Positions 1-8,145 of a stretch of DNA of 47,071 nucleotides are shown one piece after another. The DNA lies in contig CAZGQY010000009.1 in assembly GCA_964528035.1 (NCBI GenBank), positions 1 through 47,071 on the forward strand. The letters are read 5' to 3'. Each line of letters opens with the position of its first letter. Within the stretch, counting starts at the first letter, position 1. The stretch comes from CAZGQY01 sp964528035. Lineage in GTDB: Bacteria; Pseudomonadota; Gammaproteobacteria; Methylococcales; UBA1147. Under the pieces are notes generated by a model. That model was not told where the DNA came from and made no database searches. It worked only from the letters and a program-made list of their open reading frames with translations. Position numbers and translations under genes: made by a program.

Positions 1-2
1 AG

Positions 3-791
3 ACCAGCGGGGCTTTGCCGTTAGTAGCAGATACTTTTTCTCTTGCCAGCAATACTTGCCAGAAGTGTTCGAATGACTCCGGCGATAACCATAATCGCGG
101 GCATTTCAGTTGCTCGACTGTTGGCTTATACGATGCCCCAAATCCAGCGGTTGCCTTGTTTTTATGCCGTTTCACCCAGCCAATCCAAACGTTCAGCGCA
201 CGCGACTTTAAGTTGATGCAGTTTTTGCGTGGGACCTTGTTGCAAACCGTTAAAGCGGTGCTTTATAAGGAAGAACATAGCAATTTGCAAAATATACTCA
301 AATGTTTGTGTGACAGTCCCGACCCTCTAGCGGTCATATGCGATGAAGGCGTGTTAGTGCACAAAACTCATTCATTCGACCAACTGGTCGGACACGATGA
401 TCTTAAAAAAATATTCTCTTTGATCACAAAAATGATCACGCCGGGTTTTAATGGATCCTTGCCTGATTGTATCCAGTCACAGTTAGGACGACGTTTGTAT
501 AACATAAATATTACGACAATACCCGCTATTCCTGGAAGCGATCAGCATCTGTATTTACTGCGTATTAATCGATCAAGTGACAAAAAACACAAGATCATTC
601 GCAAATTCAGCAGCGCAGGATTAACTCGCCGTGAGCTGGATATCGCGGCATTGATCTATCAGGGCACCAGCACGCGTAATATTTCCGAACAACTCAATGT
701 CAGCTATCACACCGTACGTAATCACATTAAACGAATATATAGTAAGACGGGGGTGTCATCACGAAGTGAGTTATTGGTTTGGGCTGGGTAA
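3..791 (+). CDS. LuxR-family transcriptional regulator (5'-truncated)
   Basis: The frame is open to the left edge of the window, so the true start is probably outside; the first usable start inside is a TTG at 15. The last ~57 residues (from LTRRELDIAALIYQG to the C-terminus) form a LuxR/GerE-type helix-turn-helix, including the recognition-helix segment SYHTVRNHIKRIYSKTGV. The part before it is not a recognisable receiver (no phospho-Asp pattern) and may be a divergent sensory domain. Family knowledge: such proteins bind DNA as dimers and activate or repress nearby promoters. The next gene starts about 215 bp downstream on the same strand, so a shared operon is possible but unproven. The ligand or signal cannot be read from the sequence. 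Confidence 0.8.
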   Translation, partial: TSGALPLVADTFSLASNTCQKCSNDSGDNHNRGHFSCSTVGLYDAPNPAVALFLCRFTQPIQTFSARDFKLMQFLRGTLLQTVKAVLYKEEHSNLQNILKCLCDSPDPLAVICDEGVLVHKTHSFDQLVGHDDLKKIFSLITKMITPGFNGSLPDCIQSQLGRRLYNINITTIPAIPGSDQHLYLLRINRSSDKKHKIIRKFSSAGLTRRELDIAALIYQGTSTRNISEQLNVSYHTVRNHIKRIYSKTGVSSRSELLVWAG

Positions 792-930
792 AAGCAGATG
801 TTTGTGTGTAGTTTTTGAGAGTATCGATGATTTTTAATATTTATATTAAAAAATGACTCAATTGGGTTATTTATTGGTGGGGGTTGTTTGAGGTATAAAG
901 ACATATGGAAACAGGGCTGCGGTTGGGCGA

Positions 931-936
931 TATAAT
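931..936 (+). promoter_or_regulatory. Possible -10 element ahead of the 1006-2478 lipoprotein gene
   Basis: A perfect TATAAT lies 70 bp before the ATG at 1006. No good -35 element is visible 16-18 bp upstream, so the assignment rests on the -10 match alone in an AT-rich stretch. Confidence 0.25.
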
Positions 937-1005
937 TGTGTAATCGGCTAAAAAGCTGTTAAAAATAAGAATGTTTTGTTGATTAAAATAGGGAGTCGAA
1001 GGTTT

Positions 1006-2478
1006 ATGAGCATTGAAAGTTTTAAGACGATATTATTTACCTTTGTTCTGGTTTGTCTTTTGGCATCCTGCACTACGTTATCCTCCGGAAAGAAATACAC
1101 GCTGGCCAAAGTTAATCGTAGTAAACAATTAATTGAACCGCATAGAGTATTTGAATCAGAAGAACAATCTGACATGCTCGATCAGGTGAATCCAAAAGGT
1201 GTATTGGGAATCGTATTGAATTCAGGGTATTTACCTTATCTTCAGGAAGTTGGTCGACCTGAAGTTGCAATATTTGTAACTACAAAAATTCGTTCCAAGA
1301 CCGAACCGGAAGAAGAATTATTATGGGAAAGAGTTTATTTAAATAGCGAATCTGAAGGAACATATATTGCTGTTAACAAAGATTCGTTTTTACCCAGAAA
1401 AGATATTACAGTATTACCACCAATCATATACGAGGGTCAGGAAATATTGGTTAGTATTCGTATTATCGAAATGGATCAAGCGGATAATGAACGAATGAAG
1501 ACTATTGTTGCTACCGCAGCAGCGGCAGCAGCGACTTTTCAACCTCAATATGCGGGTGCGATATCAGTCTTTCAAAACTTACTCAATTTAATCATTTCAG
1601 CGAATTCAGATGATATAGAATTTCAATTCGATTTTGCTCTATCGAAGAATCCCGGGCCATTTACCTACAGAGGAAACCATTTGTATGACATGGTTCTCAC
1701 TCCAAGAATTGCGAAATATGGTGTAATCAAAACCGAGCATCGGGAAAGAGCTGTCATTCCAAATGGTTATGCAGATGCGGCGCAAAATGGATTGCGTTAT
1801 ACAGTCGCCGAAATTCTTAAATTTGGTACTCTTGGAATTTTAAATTGGCCCATATGGTGTGATTGGTCGAAGAATTGCAACGATATGAATTTAAAGGAAC
1901 AAGACGATATTTATCACAAAATACTGGGGCGCCCATTTAATCCACAGCAAGTTTCGTTTATACCGCCGATTTTTGAAAATGGCCTACTTTCCAGCGCACA
2001 TCATAGTGGAAATTTTGAAATCGTGGGAAGTGATATAAAAGTCAGGCAAACTGATGGATATCATGACTTCGAAGACCAGGGATATATGATATTTTCTGTT
2101 GTGGCAGATAATACAGGAGTGGATATTAAGAGCCTGAAAACGATAGCAAATCAGAGAAAAGTTATTGAAAATCTTAATTTAAATACGTTACAGCTTGGTC
2201 CCAAAGATTTAAAGAAGCATATGGATCCAGTTTTAACTTCAGTTAAAGGTATGATTTCCATAAAAGATATTCGTCAGAGTTGCACAGGCCTAATCAATGA
2301 GGCTAAAACAAAAGAGCAGGTAGATAAAGAAAAGGATAAATGTGAAAAGCGATTGAAGGATATTGAAACTAACCTTAAATTTGGTGATACATTGAAACTG
2401 GCTTCTGAATATGCAAAGCAGAAATTGAGTCAAACAGCAGATCGTCAGTTAGATCGAATTAAAAAAGGAGAAAAATAG
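1006..2478 (+). CDS. Large lipoprotein of unknown function
   Basis: A 490-aa protein starting at ATG 1006; an upstream in-frame TTG at 976 would add ten polar/basic residues in front of the signal peptide and is less likely. Residues 1-22 are a type II signal peptide: hydrophobic ILFTFVLVCLLASC with lipobox LASC, predicting lipidation at Cys22. The mature part has no family I recognise. Visible features are an Ala-rich run near residues 165-175 (TIVATAAAAAATF), a mid-section rich in aromatic residues, and a Lys/Glu-rich, probably coiled-coil C-terminal third with two Cys near the KEQVDKEKDKCEKR segment. A GGAG at 992-995 is a possible ribosome site. Base composition is AT-rich relative to the core genes, fitting an accessory gene. 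Confidence 0.75.
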   Translation: MSIESFKTILFTFVLVCLLASCTTLSSGKKYTLAKVNRSKQLIEPHRVFESEEQSDMLDQVNPKGVLGIVLNSGYLPYLQEVGRPEVAIFVTTKIRSKTEPEEELLWERVYLNSESEGTYIAVNKDSFLPRKDITVLPPIIYEGQEILVSIRIIEMDQADNERMKTIVATAAAAAATFQPQYAGAISVFQNLLNLIISANSDDIEFQFDFALSKNPGPFTYRGNHLYDMVLTPRIAKYGVIKTEHRERAVIPNGYADAAQNGLRYTVAEILKFGTLGILNWPIWCDWSKNCNDMNLKEQDDIYHKILGRPFNPQQVSFIPPIFENGLLSSAHHSGNFEIVGSDIKVRQTDGYHDFEDQGYMIFSVVADNTGVDIKSLKTIANQRKVIENLNLNTLQLGPKDLKKHMDPVLTSVKGMISIKDIRQSCTGLINEAKTKEQVDKEKDKCEKRLKDIETNLKFGDTLKLASEYAKQKLSQTADRQLDRIKKGEK

Positions 2479-2605
2479 CAACTGAAGTAAGCAGCCAGAA
2501 CGATGTGAGTGGTTACTCGTAAAAATTGAAACGAATTTTTTCCCCAACTACATACTTATCGTGTCATAGTTGTTCTGAATGATTGCTTAGAAAATATAGC
2601 TATAT

Positions 2606-3064
2606 GTGCCTAATTGTAACCTTAATGCAGACAATATAGAAGAAACTGGGGTTAGTGAAATATGTTTACAAAATTACAATAAAAAACCTTATATAATAAT
2701 TAATGCTTCACACTCAGTATCGGTCTTGGATCAAAAGGCTAGTGAAAGAAATATGCCATTTCATTTCACGCCTGATAATTTTGGCATGTTATCGGATTGT
2801 TACATAGAGGCGTGTAAAAATAGTGGGTTTTTTGTTAAAAACTTATCAAAAGATTTCAAGTGGGTTAATAACGCTCTTTTTAGGCTTGATGTACCTGGGA
2901 ATAGTTTATCAGCAGCAATGGCTGCTTCTTCCGGTGTTGTAGGGGCTCCCATCTTTTTGTCTTACGAGTATGAGTTATTAGCAAATAATAGTATTTCTTT
3001 TCTGGGTAATCATAGAGGAGATAATATTAAGGAAATAACAAAATTTTTGTTGTCGGTATTATAA
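2606..3064 (+). CDS. Hypothetical protein, 152 aa
   Basis: The frame is bounded upstream by a stop at 2597-2599, and its first start is GTG 2606. No strong ribosome site is visible, so translation may begin later, for example at the internal Met of MPFHFTPDNFG. I do not recognise a family. The C-terminal half contains a small-residue segment (SLSAAMAASSGVVGAPIF) followed by SYEYELLANNSISFLGNHRG, which looks like folded protein rather than random frame. It has no signal peptide or membrane segment. DNA here is strongly AT-rich, like the lipoprotein gene before it and unlike the core genes to the right, suggesting horizontally acquired DNA. It could also be the end of a formerly longer gene. 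Confidence 0.45.
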   Translation: MPNCNLNADNIEETGVSEICLQNYNKKPYIIINASHSVSVLDQKASERNMPFHFTPDNFGMLSDCYIEACKNSGFFVKNLSKDFKWVNNALFRLDVPGNSLSAAMAASSGVVGAPIFLSYEYELLANNSISFLGNHRGDNIKEITKFLLSVL

Positions 3065-3070
3065 TTTTAG

Positions 3071-3172
3071 GCGGTATATGATTTAGCGCTACAACTTGAC
3101 TGGGCAGCACTAAAACTGGTGTTCGAGCAAGTTGATGATTCATGGTTTCTGGTCGAGATAGTGTTCAATTAA
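3071..3172 (+). pseudogene. Possible gene remnant (33 sense codons, no start)
   Basis: Directly after a stop at 3068-3070, 33 codons read AVYDLALQLDWAALKLVFEQ and then end in DDSWFLVEIVFN before TAA. The pattern of Trp, Leu and Asp residues looks like a real protein C-terminus, but no ATG, GTG or TTG start sits at its beginning. It may be the tail of a gene lost by deletion, or a small protein begun at an internal codon. Low certainty. Confidence 0.25.
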
Positions 3173-3215
3173 TGATTTGTGTCAAGAATTTATCCATTCA
3201 TTTAAGGCGTTTGAA

Positions 3216-3338
3216 ATGATTAATGAACAAGAAAATGACGACGAATTCGACATCGATGGTTGTGATTGCGAGTGTCATGAACAAGAGATAACAGCCGATG
3301 AAGATTTGCCACCTGCTGAAGGAGGGGTAGAGTCATGA
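3216..3338 (+). CDS. Small acidic Cys-rich protein (40 aa) coupled to the amidase
   Basis: ATG 3216 is preceded by AAGGCG (3204-3209) at good spacing. The 40-aa product is strongly acidic in its N-terminal half (QENDDEFDID), then carries a compact CDCECHEQ motif (Cys/Cys/Cys/His) suitable for metal binding, and ends in a Pro/Gly/Glu tail. Its stop overlaps the amidase start as ATGA (3335-3338), the classic arrangement for translational coupling, so the two are probably made together. AAGGAGG inside its own 3' end serves as the amidase ribosome site. It has no signal peptide. Function unknown; a partner, chaperone or inhibitor of the amidase is a reasonable guess from the coupling only. Confidence 0.5.
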   Translation: MINEQENDDEFDIDGCDCECHEQEITADEDLPPAEGGVES

Positions 3339-4120
3339 GCTATAGATTAACCTGGTTGCCTGAAGTTTTATTAGACGCTGGTCTCAAAGTGGCTAAGGAA
3401 CCTGGTTGGGAAAACCGTGGAACTAGAGATATTGGTAACATTAGGGGCATAATTTGCCATCATACTGGTGTGAAAAAGAAAGACGGCAATATGCCTAGCT
3501 TGCGTACTGTTAGGGATGGGCGTAGTGATCTACGTGGGCCACTATCGCAGCTATGCCTTGGTCGCGATGGTACATTCTACGTGGTAGCAGCAGGTCGCGC
3601 TAATCATGCTGGATCAGGGAAATGGCAAGGAGAGGTTAGTGGAAATTCCCATTTTATTGGGATCGAAGCAGAGAACACAGGACGTGATTCTGGATTACTC
3701 AATGATTTTCCATGGCCCGAAGTTCAGATGGATGCGTATCGCCGAGGGTGCGCGGCAATTCTAAATCATATTGGCCAGCCGGCAATCATGTGCTGTGGAC
3801 ATAAAGAATTTCGTTTACCTCTAGGGTTCAAAAAAGACCCACTTTTTGACATGCACGTGTTTCGTCTGGATGTTGCGGCAATTATGGACTGTGCTAAACC
3901 GCCGCCAGTACAAATTCCACTAAAGGATCCCAATGGACGACCAACCATTCGGCGTGGGACAAATAGTAGCCTGGTTAAAAAGATTCAGGCCAAAGTTGGA
4001 GTGAATGTGGATGGTGCCTTCGGACCCAGAACCGAAGCGGCTGTGCGTAAATTCCAGCGTTCCCGAGGTTTGGTGCCGGATGGAATTGTCGGACCGAGAA
4101 CCTGGGCAGCCTTAGGTTAA
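3335..4120 (+). CDS. N-acetylmuramoyl-L-alanine amidase with C-terminal peptidoglycan-binding domain
   Basis: 261 aa. Residues ~35-185 match the Amidase_2/PGRP fold: IICHHTG (His42/43), RANHAGSGKW (His91), GIEAENTGR and CGHKEF (His156), giving the usual zinc-ligand histidines. Residues ~205-261 are a PG_binding_1 repeat with the DGAFGPRTEAAVRKFQ and DGIVGPRTWAAL signatures. The family cleaves the MurNAc to L-Ala amide bond in peptidoglycan. There is no signal peptide, so the enzyme must leave the cytoplasm by lysis or another route, as for phage endolysins and some secreted effectors, or act on internalised fragments. A GGAGG ribosome site lies 7-12 bp upstream inside the overlapping 40-aa gene. 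No other phage genes are adjacent. Confidence 0.9.
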   Translation: MSYRLTWLPEVLLDAGLKVAKEPGWENRGTRDIGNIRGIICHHTGVKKKDGNMPSLRTVRDGRSDLRGPLSQLCLGRDGTFYVVAAGRANHAGSGKWQGEVSGNSHFIGIEAENTGRDSGLLNDFPWPEVQMDAYRRGCAAILNHIGQPAIMCCGHKEFRLPLGFKKDPLFDMHVFRLDVAAIMDCAKPPPVQIPLKDPNGRPTIRRGTNSSLVKKIQAKVGVNVDGAFGPRTEAAVRKFQRSRGLVPDGIVGPRTWAALG

Positions 4121-4577
4121 GGTTACACTTAACTTTTAAGAATATAGCCTGCTGTTGCGTGACAGATAAGTATCTTTTTCAGAAAACAAAGAAAATAACA
4201 TCATTTTAGTTGTTGAACCAATCTTCTCTACAAATAGCTTCCCTAGAGGCTCCCAATCCTGGAAGTGACTCAGGGGGTGAATTCCCGAGCACTTCCTATA
4301 TAATACCCCAGACATCTCCATGAGGCGGAACGGCCTCCGCCGCTAATGTTAAGTAAATGGCTGCTTTGGTCAATATTAAGGATTCAAATAATCCATTTAA
4401 TTGGTTTAGTCTTTCGAGTACCAGGGTGTGATTGGTCGGGATCTGTGAATAATTCTCATCTAAGCTCTGCGAGAATACGGTTGTTTTAATAATCAGAATT
4501 TTCGGTGCACTGTAATATTTCTAAGACCCCACGATATTTTTTTGCAGAAACATCTGGTTAAATAATGAGATAATAAG
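4121..4577. other. 457-bp intergenic region
   Basis: No convincing gene. A short minus-strand frame (4136-4321) shows no family resemblance. At 4324-4341 there is a GC-rich dyad, GGCGGA-6 nt-TCCGCC, which can alternatively pair as GAGGC/GCCTC. No T-run follows it, so it is not an obvious terminator. The right half is AT-rich and presumably holds the promoter of the lipoprotein gene at 4578. Confidence 0.4.
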
Positions 4578-5156
4578 ATGAAAAAAAATCAGAGTACGAG
4601 TGCTTTTGTATTAATTGCTACTTTTTTACTTTTCATTAGCGGATGCGAGGAAAAGCCAGAAATAGTTAGCGATGCCAAATTAACTGAGATAGAAGACCTG
4701 AGTGACAACAGAGCTGTAAAAGCTCAAACACTGTCTCCCGATTCAAGGGCGTTATCGGTACTTCTGGAAACGGTTTATCCTCTTGATGAAAACAAGAGTC
4801 TGGCCAGGAAGCTTAGTTTTTCAGGACTCATAAATATTGAAGGTCAACCGAAGAGTGTAAAATTAAAAACAGATTTTCGCTTTGGTATTGTATCGGAGAA
4901 TGCCAGAATACGATTAAATTTCAAAACCGGCGAAAAAACTATACCTGTTGCTTATAAAGCAGACACTGAAATAGACGATTTTAAAAGCCTCAGCTACACG
5001 ATTCCAGCCGCCCAGTTAGTGCCTGGCGTAATTAAATATAGTATGGAAGTAGAAGTTGATATCGAAAGTATTGGCAGTCCTTCAGATGGAACCGCAGTAT
5101 TTATTGATTCTATTGATGTTACCGTTGAAGTCACCAAAAAAGCGACTCAAAAATAG
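4578..5156 (+). CDS. Small lipoprotein of unknown function
   Basis: 192 aa. Residues 1-23 form a lipoprotein signal (FVLIATFLLFISGC, lipobox ISGC, Cys23); Glu at +2 does not signal inner-membrane retention, so outer-membrane anchoring is likely. The mature part looks beta-rich, with alternating hydrophobic residues (IRLNFKTG, IKYSMEVEVDIESIG, IDSIDVTVEVTKK), but I do not recognise a family. The start is ATG 4578; AATGAGATAATAAG just upstream gives only a weak ribosome site. It converges on the ABC transporter operon; about 160 bp separate the stops, with a weak dyad ATTACC/GGTAAT at 5259-5281. Confidence 0.7.
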   Translation: MKKNQSTSAFVLIATFLLFISGCEEKPEIVSDAKLTEIEDLSDNRAVKAQTLSPDSRALSVLLETVYPLDENKSLARKLSFSGLINIEGQPKSVKLKTDFRFGIVSENARIRLNFKTGEKTIPVAYKADTEIDDFKSLSYTIPAAQLVPGVIKYSMEVEVDIESIGSPSDGTAVFIDSIDVTVEVTKKATQK

Positions 5157-5315
5157 AAAATGTCGCCAAGGAAGGTTCAAAATCCTGATTTCACAGCAAA
5201 AAAACTGGCATCAAATCAACCACCTTAGTATTGCGGTAGCAAACTCAATATTATCTGCATTACCATGCGGGGGTTGGTAATCTCACCACCAATCTGCGAA
5301 TTTGTGGTACGTATC

Positions 5316-6068
5316 TTAAAGTAAATCTGCGGTTTCAGGATGTGCGTGCAGCAATTGGTTTCGAAACTGCTCTACACGCTCCTCATCTTTCCGTTCGTTG
5401 CGAGGTATTGATACCTGAATATCACTGATTACAGTGGAGGGTGAGGCTGACAGAAACAGCAGGCGGTCTGCAAGCATGATGGCTTCGCGCAGGTCGTGAG
5501 TAACGAAAATCACCGTATGTGGTCGTTGGCTCCAGACGTCGATGAGCAAATTACGAGCGCGACGAGCTGTTGGGGCGTCCAGCGAAACAAAAGGTTCATC
5601 CATGAGCAACAGATCTGGTTCAATAGCGAAGGCCCGTGCAATTGCGACGCGTCTGCACATTCCAAGAGAAAGGCGTTGAGGAAAAGTATACTGGGTTTCA
5701 TCAAGGCCTAATATTGTTAACAGAGTTTGTATGGACTCACTAGAGTGATTCGGTGGCAGAACCAATTCGATGTTTTCCCTTACTGTCCGCCAGGGTAATA
5801 ATCTGGGCTGCTGAAAAACATAGCCGATTCGCGGATCTGGCTGTTTGTGATTGCTCCATTCGATGTTACCCTGAAAATCTTTATCCAGACCGGCGAGTAT
5901 ATGCAGTAGTGTTGTTTTTCCGCAGCCTGATGGGCCAAGGAGACATAAAAATTCGCCCCTGACGGGAGAAAACCTCAGGTTTTCGATTGCACAAACTTTC
6001 TTCACACGACCTGCGGATGGATATGTTTTACTTTTTATATCGATCAATAAATTGTTCATCGGCGCCAT
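5316..6068 (-). CDS. ABC transporter ATP-binding protein (nitrate/sulfonate/taurine type)
   Basis: 250 aa with Walker A GPSGCGKTT, Q-loop region YVFQQPRLLPW, Walker B LLLMDEPF, D-loop SLDAPT and switch His in VTHDLREA, as in the SsuB/TauB/NrtD family. The signature motif is LSLGM instead of LSGGQ, a visible departure that could lower activity. It powers import together with the permease just upstream on the same strand. The first ATG (6068) overlaps the permease gene by 13 bp; the second ATG (6059) overlaps the permease stop as ATGA and may be the real, coupled start. Substrate cannot be told from the ATPase. Confidence 0.9.
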   Translation of the reverse strand: MAPMNNLLIDIKSKTYPSAGRVKKVCAIENLRFSPVRGEFLCLLGPSGCGKTTLLHILAGLDKDFQGNIEWSNHKQPDPRIGYVFQQPRLLPWRTVRENIELVLPPNHSSESIQTLLTILGLDETQYTFPQRLSLGMCRRVAIARAFAIEPDLLLMDEPFVSLDAPTARRARNLLIDVWSQRPHTVIFVTHDLREAIMLADRLLFLSASPSTVISDIQVSIPRNERKDEERVEQFRNQLLHAHPETADLL

Positions 6069-6799
6069 CGTGAAGCATGTCTGTCCATTGGCTTAAGGAT
6101 CAGCGATTCTATAAGTTGGATGACGCCAATAAATGCAACTGTGTAGGCCAGAATACTGGCGACATCGAATAGCTGGAAAAACAGATGTAATTGGTATCCC
6201 ATACCGTTACTGCGTCCCAACAATTCTACAACCAGAACTATTTTCCATATCAACGCGAGTCCGGTGCGTGATGCCGCGATTACAAAAGGATACAGCTGTG
6301 GCCAGATTACGTGACACAGCGTTTTTGTTTTGTTGAACTGGTAGCTTTCTGCCATCTCGATAAGATCTCTATCCAGTACACGAGTACCTTCCCGGAGTGT
6401 TACAACGACATTGGGCAGTTTGTTGACCACAACCGCAAATATAGCGGCTGATTCCACAAGTCCAAACCAAACATAGCAAAGAATTATGGTTACTAAGGCA
6501 GGTATGTTCAGAAATATTATCAACCAGTTATCAAAAAATTTATCTAAAGATTGGTCGCGGCCCAGCAGGATTCCGAAGGTTGAACCCAAAGTCATTGCCA
6601 ATAAAAAGCTTGTGGCTACACGTATTAATGTAACGCCCAGATTATAGGGTAGCTGGCCTGAATGGATTTCAGCGATAAATACCATCATTACCTGCCTGGG
6701 AGAAGGTAACAATGGCGATTCTGCAATAACCGCAGATAGTTGCCAAACAGCCAGCAGCGACAGCATTGAAATCGTTGGCAAGTATTGTGAATATCGCAT
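6056..6799 (-). CDS. ABC transporter permease (BPD_transp_1)
   Basis: 247 aa, very hydrophobic, about six membrane helices. The EAA-type loop that contacts the ATPase is visible as EMAESYQFNKTKTLCHVIWPQ. N-terminal SPLLPSPRQVMMVF is typical of SsuC/TauC/ThiX-like permeases. It forms the inner-membrane channel for the binding protein encoded upstream (minus strand, 47-bp gap) and the ATPase downstream (overlap). Likely one operon read from about 7.84 kb leftwards. Confidence 0.9.
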   Translation of the reverse strand: MRYSQYLPTISMLSLLAVWQLSAVIAESPLLPSPRQVMMVFIAEIHSGQLPYNLGVTLIRVATSFLLAMTLGSTFGILLGRDQSLDKFFDNWLIIFLNIPALVTIILCYVWFGLVESAAIFAVVVNKLPNVVVTLREGTRVLDRDLIEMAESYQFNKTKTLCHVIWPQLYPFVIAASRTGLALIWKIVLVVELLGRSNGMGYQLHLFFQLFDVASILAYTVAFIGVIQLIESLILKPMDRHASRWRR

Positions 6800-6846
6800 A
6801 AGCAGGGCACACGTGTTGTGTGTGAATGTAACTCGTGTCGGTGAAT

Positions 6847-7839
6847 TTAGTCAGTGGTTTGTGTGGGTGGAATTGTATAGTGCCAAAAAGTGCCTGGCTC
6901 AAGAGTCGATGATTCACCGATCAGTCTATTGGTCGTGGTTGAGTGCAACAGTCTGTATACCTGTTCGGCAGCTTTCTTTTCAGAATCCCCCCAGCTTTGA
7001 ATGCGGCCCTCGCAATAACGCATTTTTAAAATATCGAGAGTGGCTTGATCGTCTGCCCGGGTTAACGGAATAATTGCCTGCCAGGCAGGCGCCTGGCTAC
7101 AAAGCAGATCTTTTGCTTCACGAGAAGCCTGGAGAAAGCCCAGTAGTGAAGTCGAGTACTGGTCTGCCCAGTGTTGATCAAATACATAACCCAGTGTGGG
7201 TAAGCGTTCTGTGATTCCCAGTTCTTCCATAATCTGTTTGCCATCCAATATCCTGCGATAACCTTTGGCTTCTAATCGTGCTGCGTAGTGCCAGTAATTG
7301 ATCACTGCGTCGATTTTGTTTTGTAATAGCTGTTGGTTCAATATGGGAGGTGCGCCGTAGACTTTTTCAATGGTCTGGTTTAAATCAATATCAGTATCCT
7401 TTTTGGCCAGTGCCTGCAGAAGAATCCAGTTTTTATCTAACTCACCTCCTGCTACTCCCAGACGTTTACCCACTAAATCTGATATGGTTTTTATTTTAGA
7501 ATGTTCGCTCACCATTAGAGCGCCGGCAGTACTTGAATAGGGTGCAAAGGTATAAAGAGAATTCTTGGTTCTCTGTTGTGAAACCCAAACCCAGTCCGAA
7601 ACAATGACATCAACAGAACCCGCTTGAAGTGCTATTTTGGCGGCTTGAGGGTTGGCCAGTGCGGTGATGTTCAGTTGAAAACCATGCTTTTGGTCAAGTT
7701 TCTGTTTGCGCATGGTTTCTAGTTCCCAGTTGACCGTACCATATGCGAGTACACCAAGGCGAATGGTATTTTTACTTGCAAATGTGTCGGCAATAGAAGG
7801 CAAAAATATAATAGAAATAATTACTAGTTTTTTTATCAT
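6847..7839 (-). CDS. ABC transporter periplasmic substrate-binding protein (NMT1/SsuA-like)
   Basis: 330 aa with an N-terminal Sec signal (KKLVIISIIFLPSIADTFA). The mature protein has the NMT1/SsuA/TauA two-lobe pattern: IRLGVLAYGTVNWELE, ALQAGSVDVIVSDW and DLVGKRLGVAGG, followed by a second lobe with DAVINYW. It captures the substrate in the periplasm for the permease/ATPase pair encoded next in the operon. Members of this class carry nitrate, sulfonates, taurine or thiamine-pyrimidine precursors, and the sequence does not decide which. It is the first gene of the operon; a 14-bp palindrome lies about 60 bp upstream. Confidence 0.88.
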   Translation of the reverse strand: MIKKLVIISIIFLPSIADTFASKNTIRLGVLAYGTVNWELETMRKQKLDQKHGFQLNITALANPQAAKIALQAGSVDVIVSDWVWVSQQRTKNSLYTFAPYSSTAGALMVSEHSKIKTISDLVGKRLGVAGGELDKNWILLQALAKKDTDIDLNQTIEKVYGAPPILNQQLLQNKIDAVINYWHYAARLEAKGYRRILDGKQIMEELGITERLPTLGYVFDQHWADQYSTSLLGFLQASREAKDLLCSQAPAWQAIIPLTRADDQATLDILKMRYCEGRIQSWGDSEKKAAEQVYRLLHSTTTNRLIGESSTLEPGTFWHYTIPPTQTTD

Positions 7840-8145
7840 ACAAACGAGAGTTTTATTGGCGAAAGAGTAAATGATTGCAAAGATTTTTGAGACTTAATTC
7901 AGGTTGACCTGATTGAGCAGACCTTCAAGTTTATAGTGATGCTTATCCCAAGTCGATTAGTGCTTGCCCGCAATGCTGCAGCTGCACGAATAACACCGGC
8001 TAGTATCCTGCCAAGGTGAATGGTGTGAACTGTACCAACACGAATCTTTAATGTCACTATTTCTACTGGGGGATCGTATTCATCCTGGATTCATTCTCAG
8101 AAAGTTATGCTTTATTCCACGTCTGGAAACAGAAGGAAATTCTAA
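7840..8145. other. 306-bp divergent intergenic region
   Basis: Separates the leftward ABC operon from the rightward polycationic lipoprotein gene and so should hold both promoters. Contains the palindrome at 7899-7912. AGAAGGAAATTCTAA just before ATG 8146 supplies the ribosome site (AGAAGGA). No gene seen. Confidence 0.5.
7899..7912. promoter_or_regulatory. 14-bp palindrome, candidate operator of the ABC importer
   Basis: TCAGGT-TG-ACCTGA is a perfect inverted repeat of 6 bp around a 2-bp centre, 60 bp upstream of the binding-protein gene start on the minus strand. Length and position suit a dimeric repressor. No regulator gene is adjacent, so the binder is unknown. Confidence 0.35.

Noticed and set aside
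3335..4120. Prophage lysis cassette
   Set aside because: The amidase looks endolysin-like, but no holin, spanin, tail or integrase gene accompanies it.
5056..5280. A 74-codon frame overlapping the end of the 4578 lipoprotein gene
   Set aside because: Out of frame with a well-supported gene, no ribosome site, no domain.
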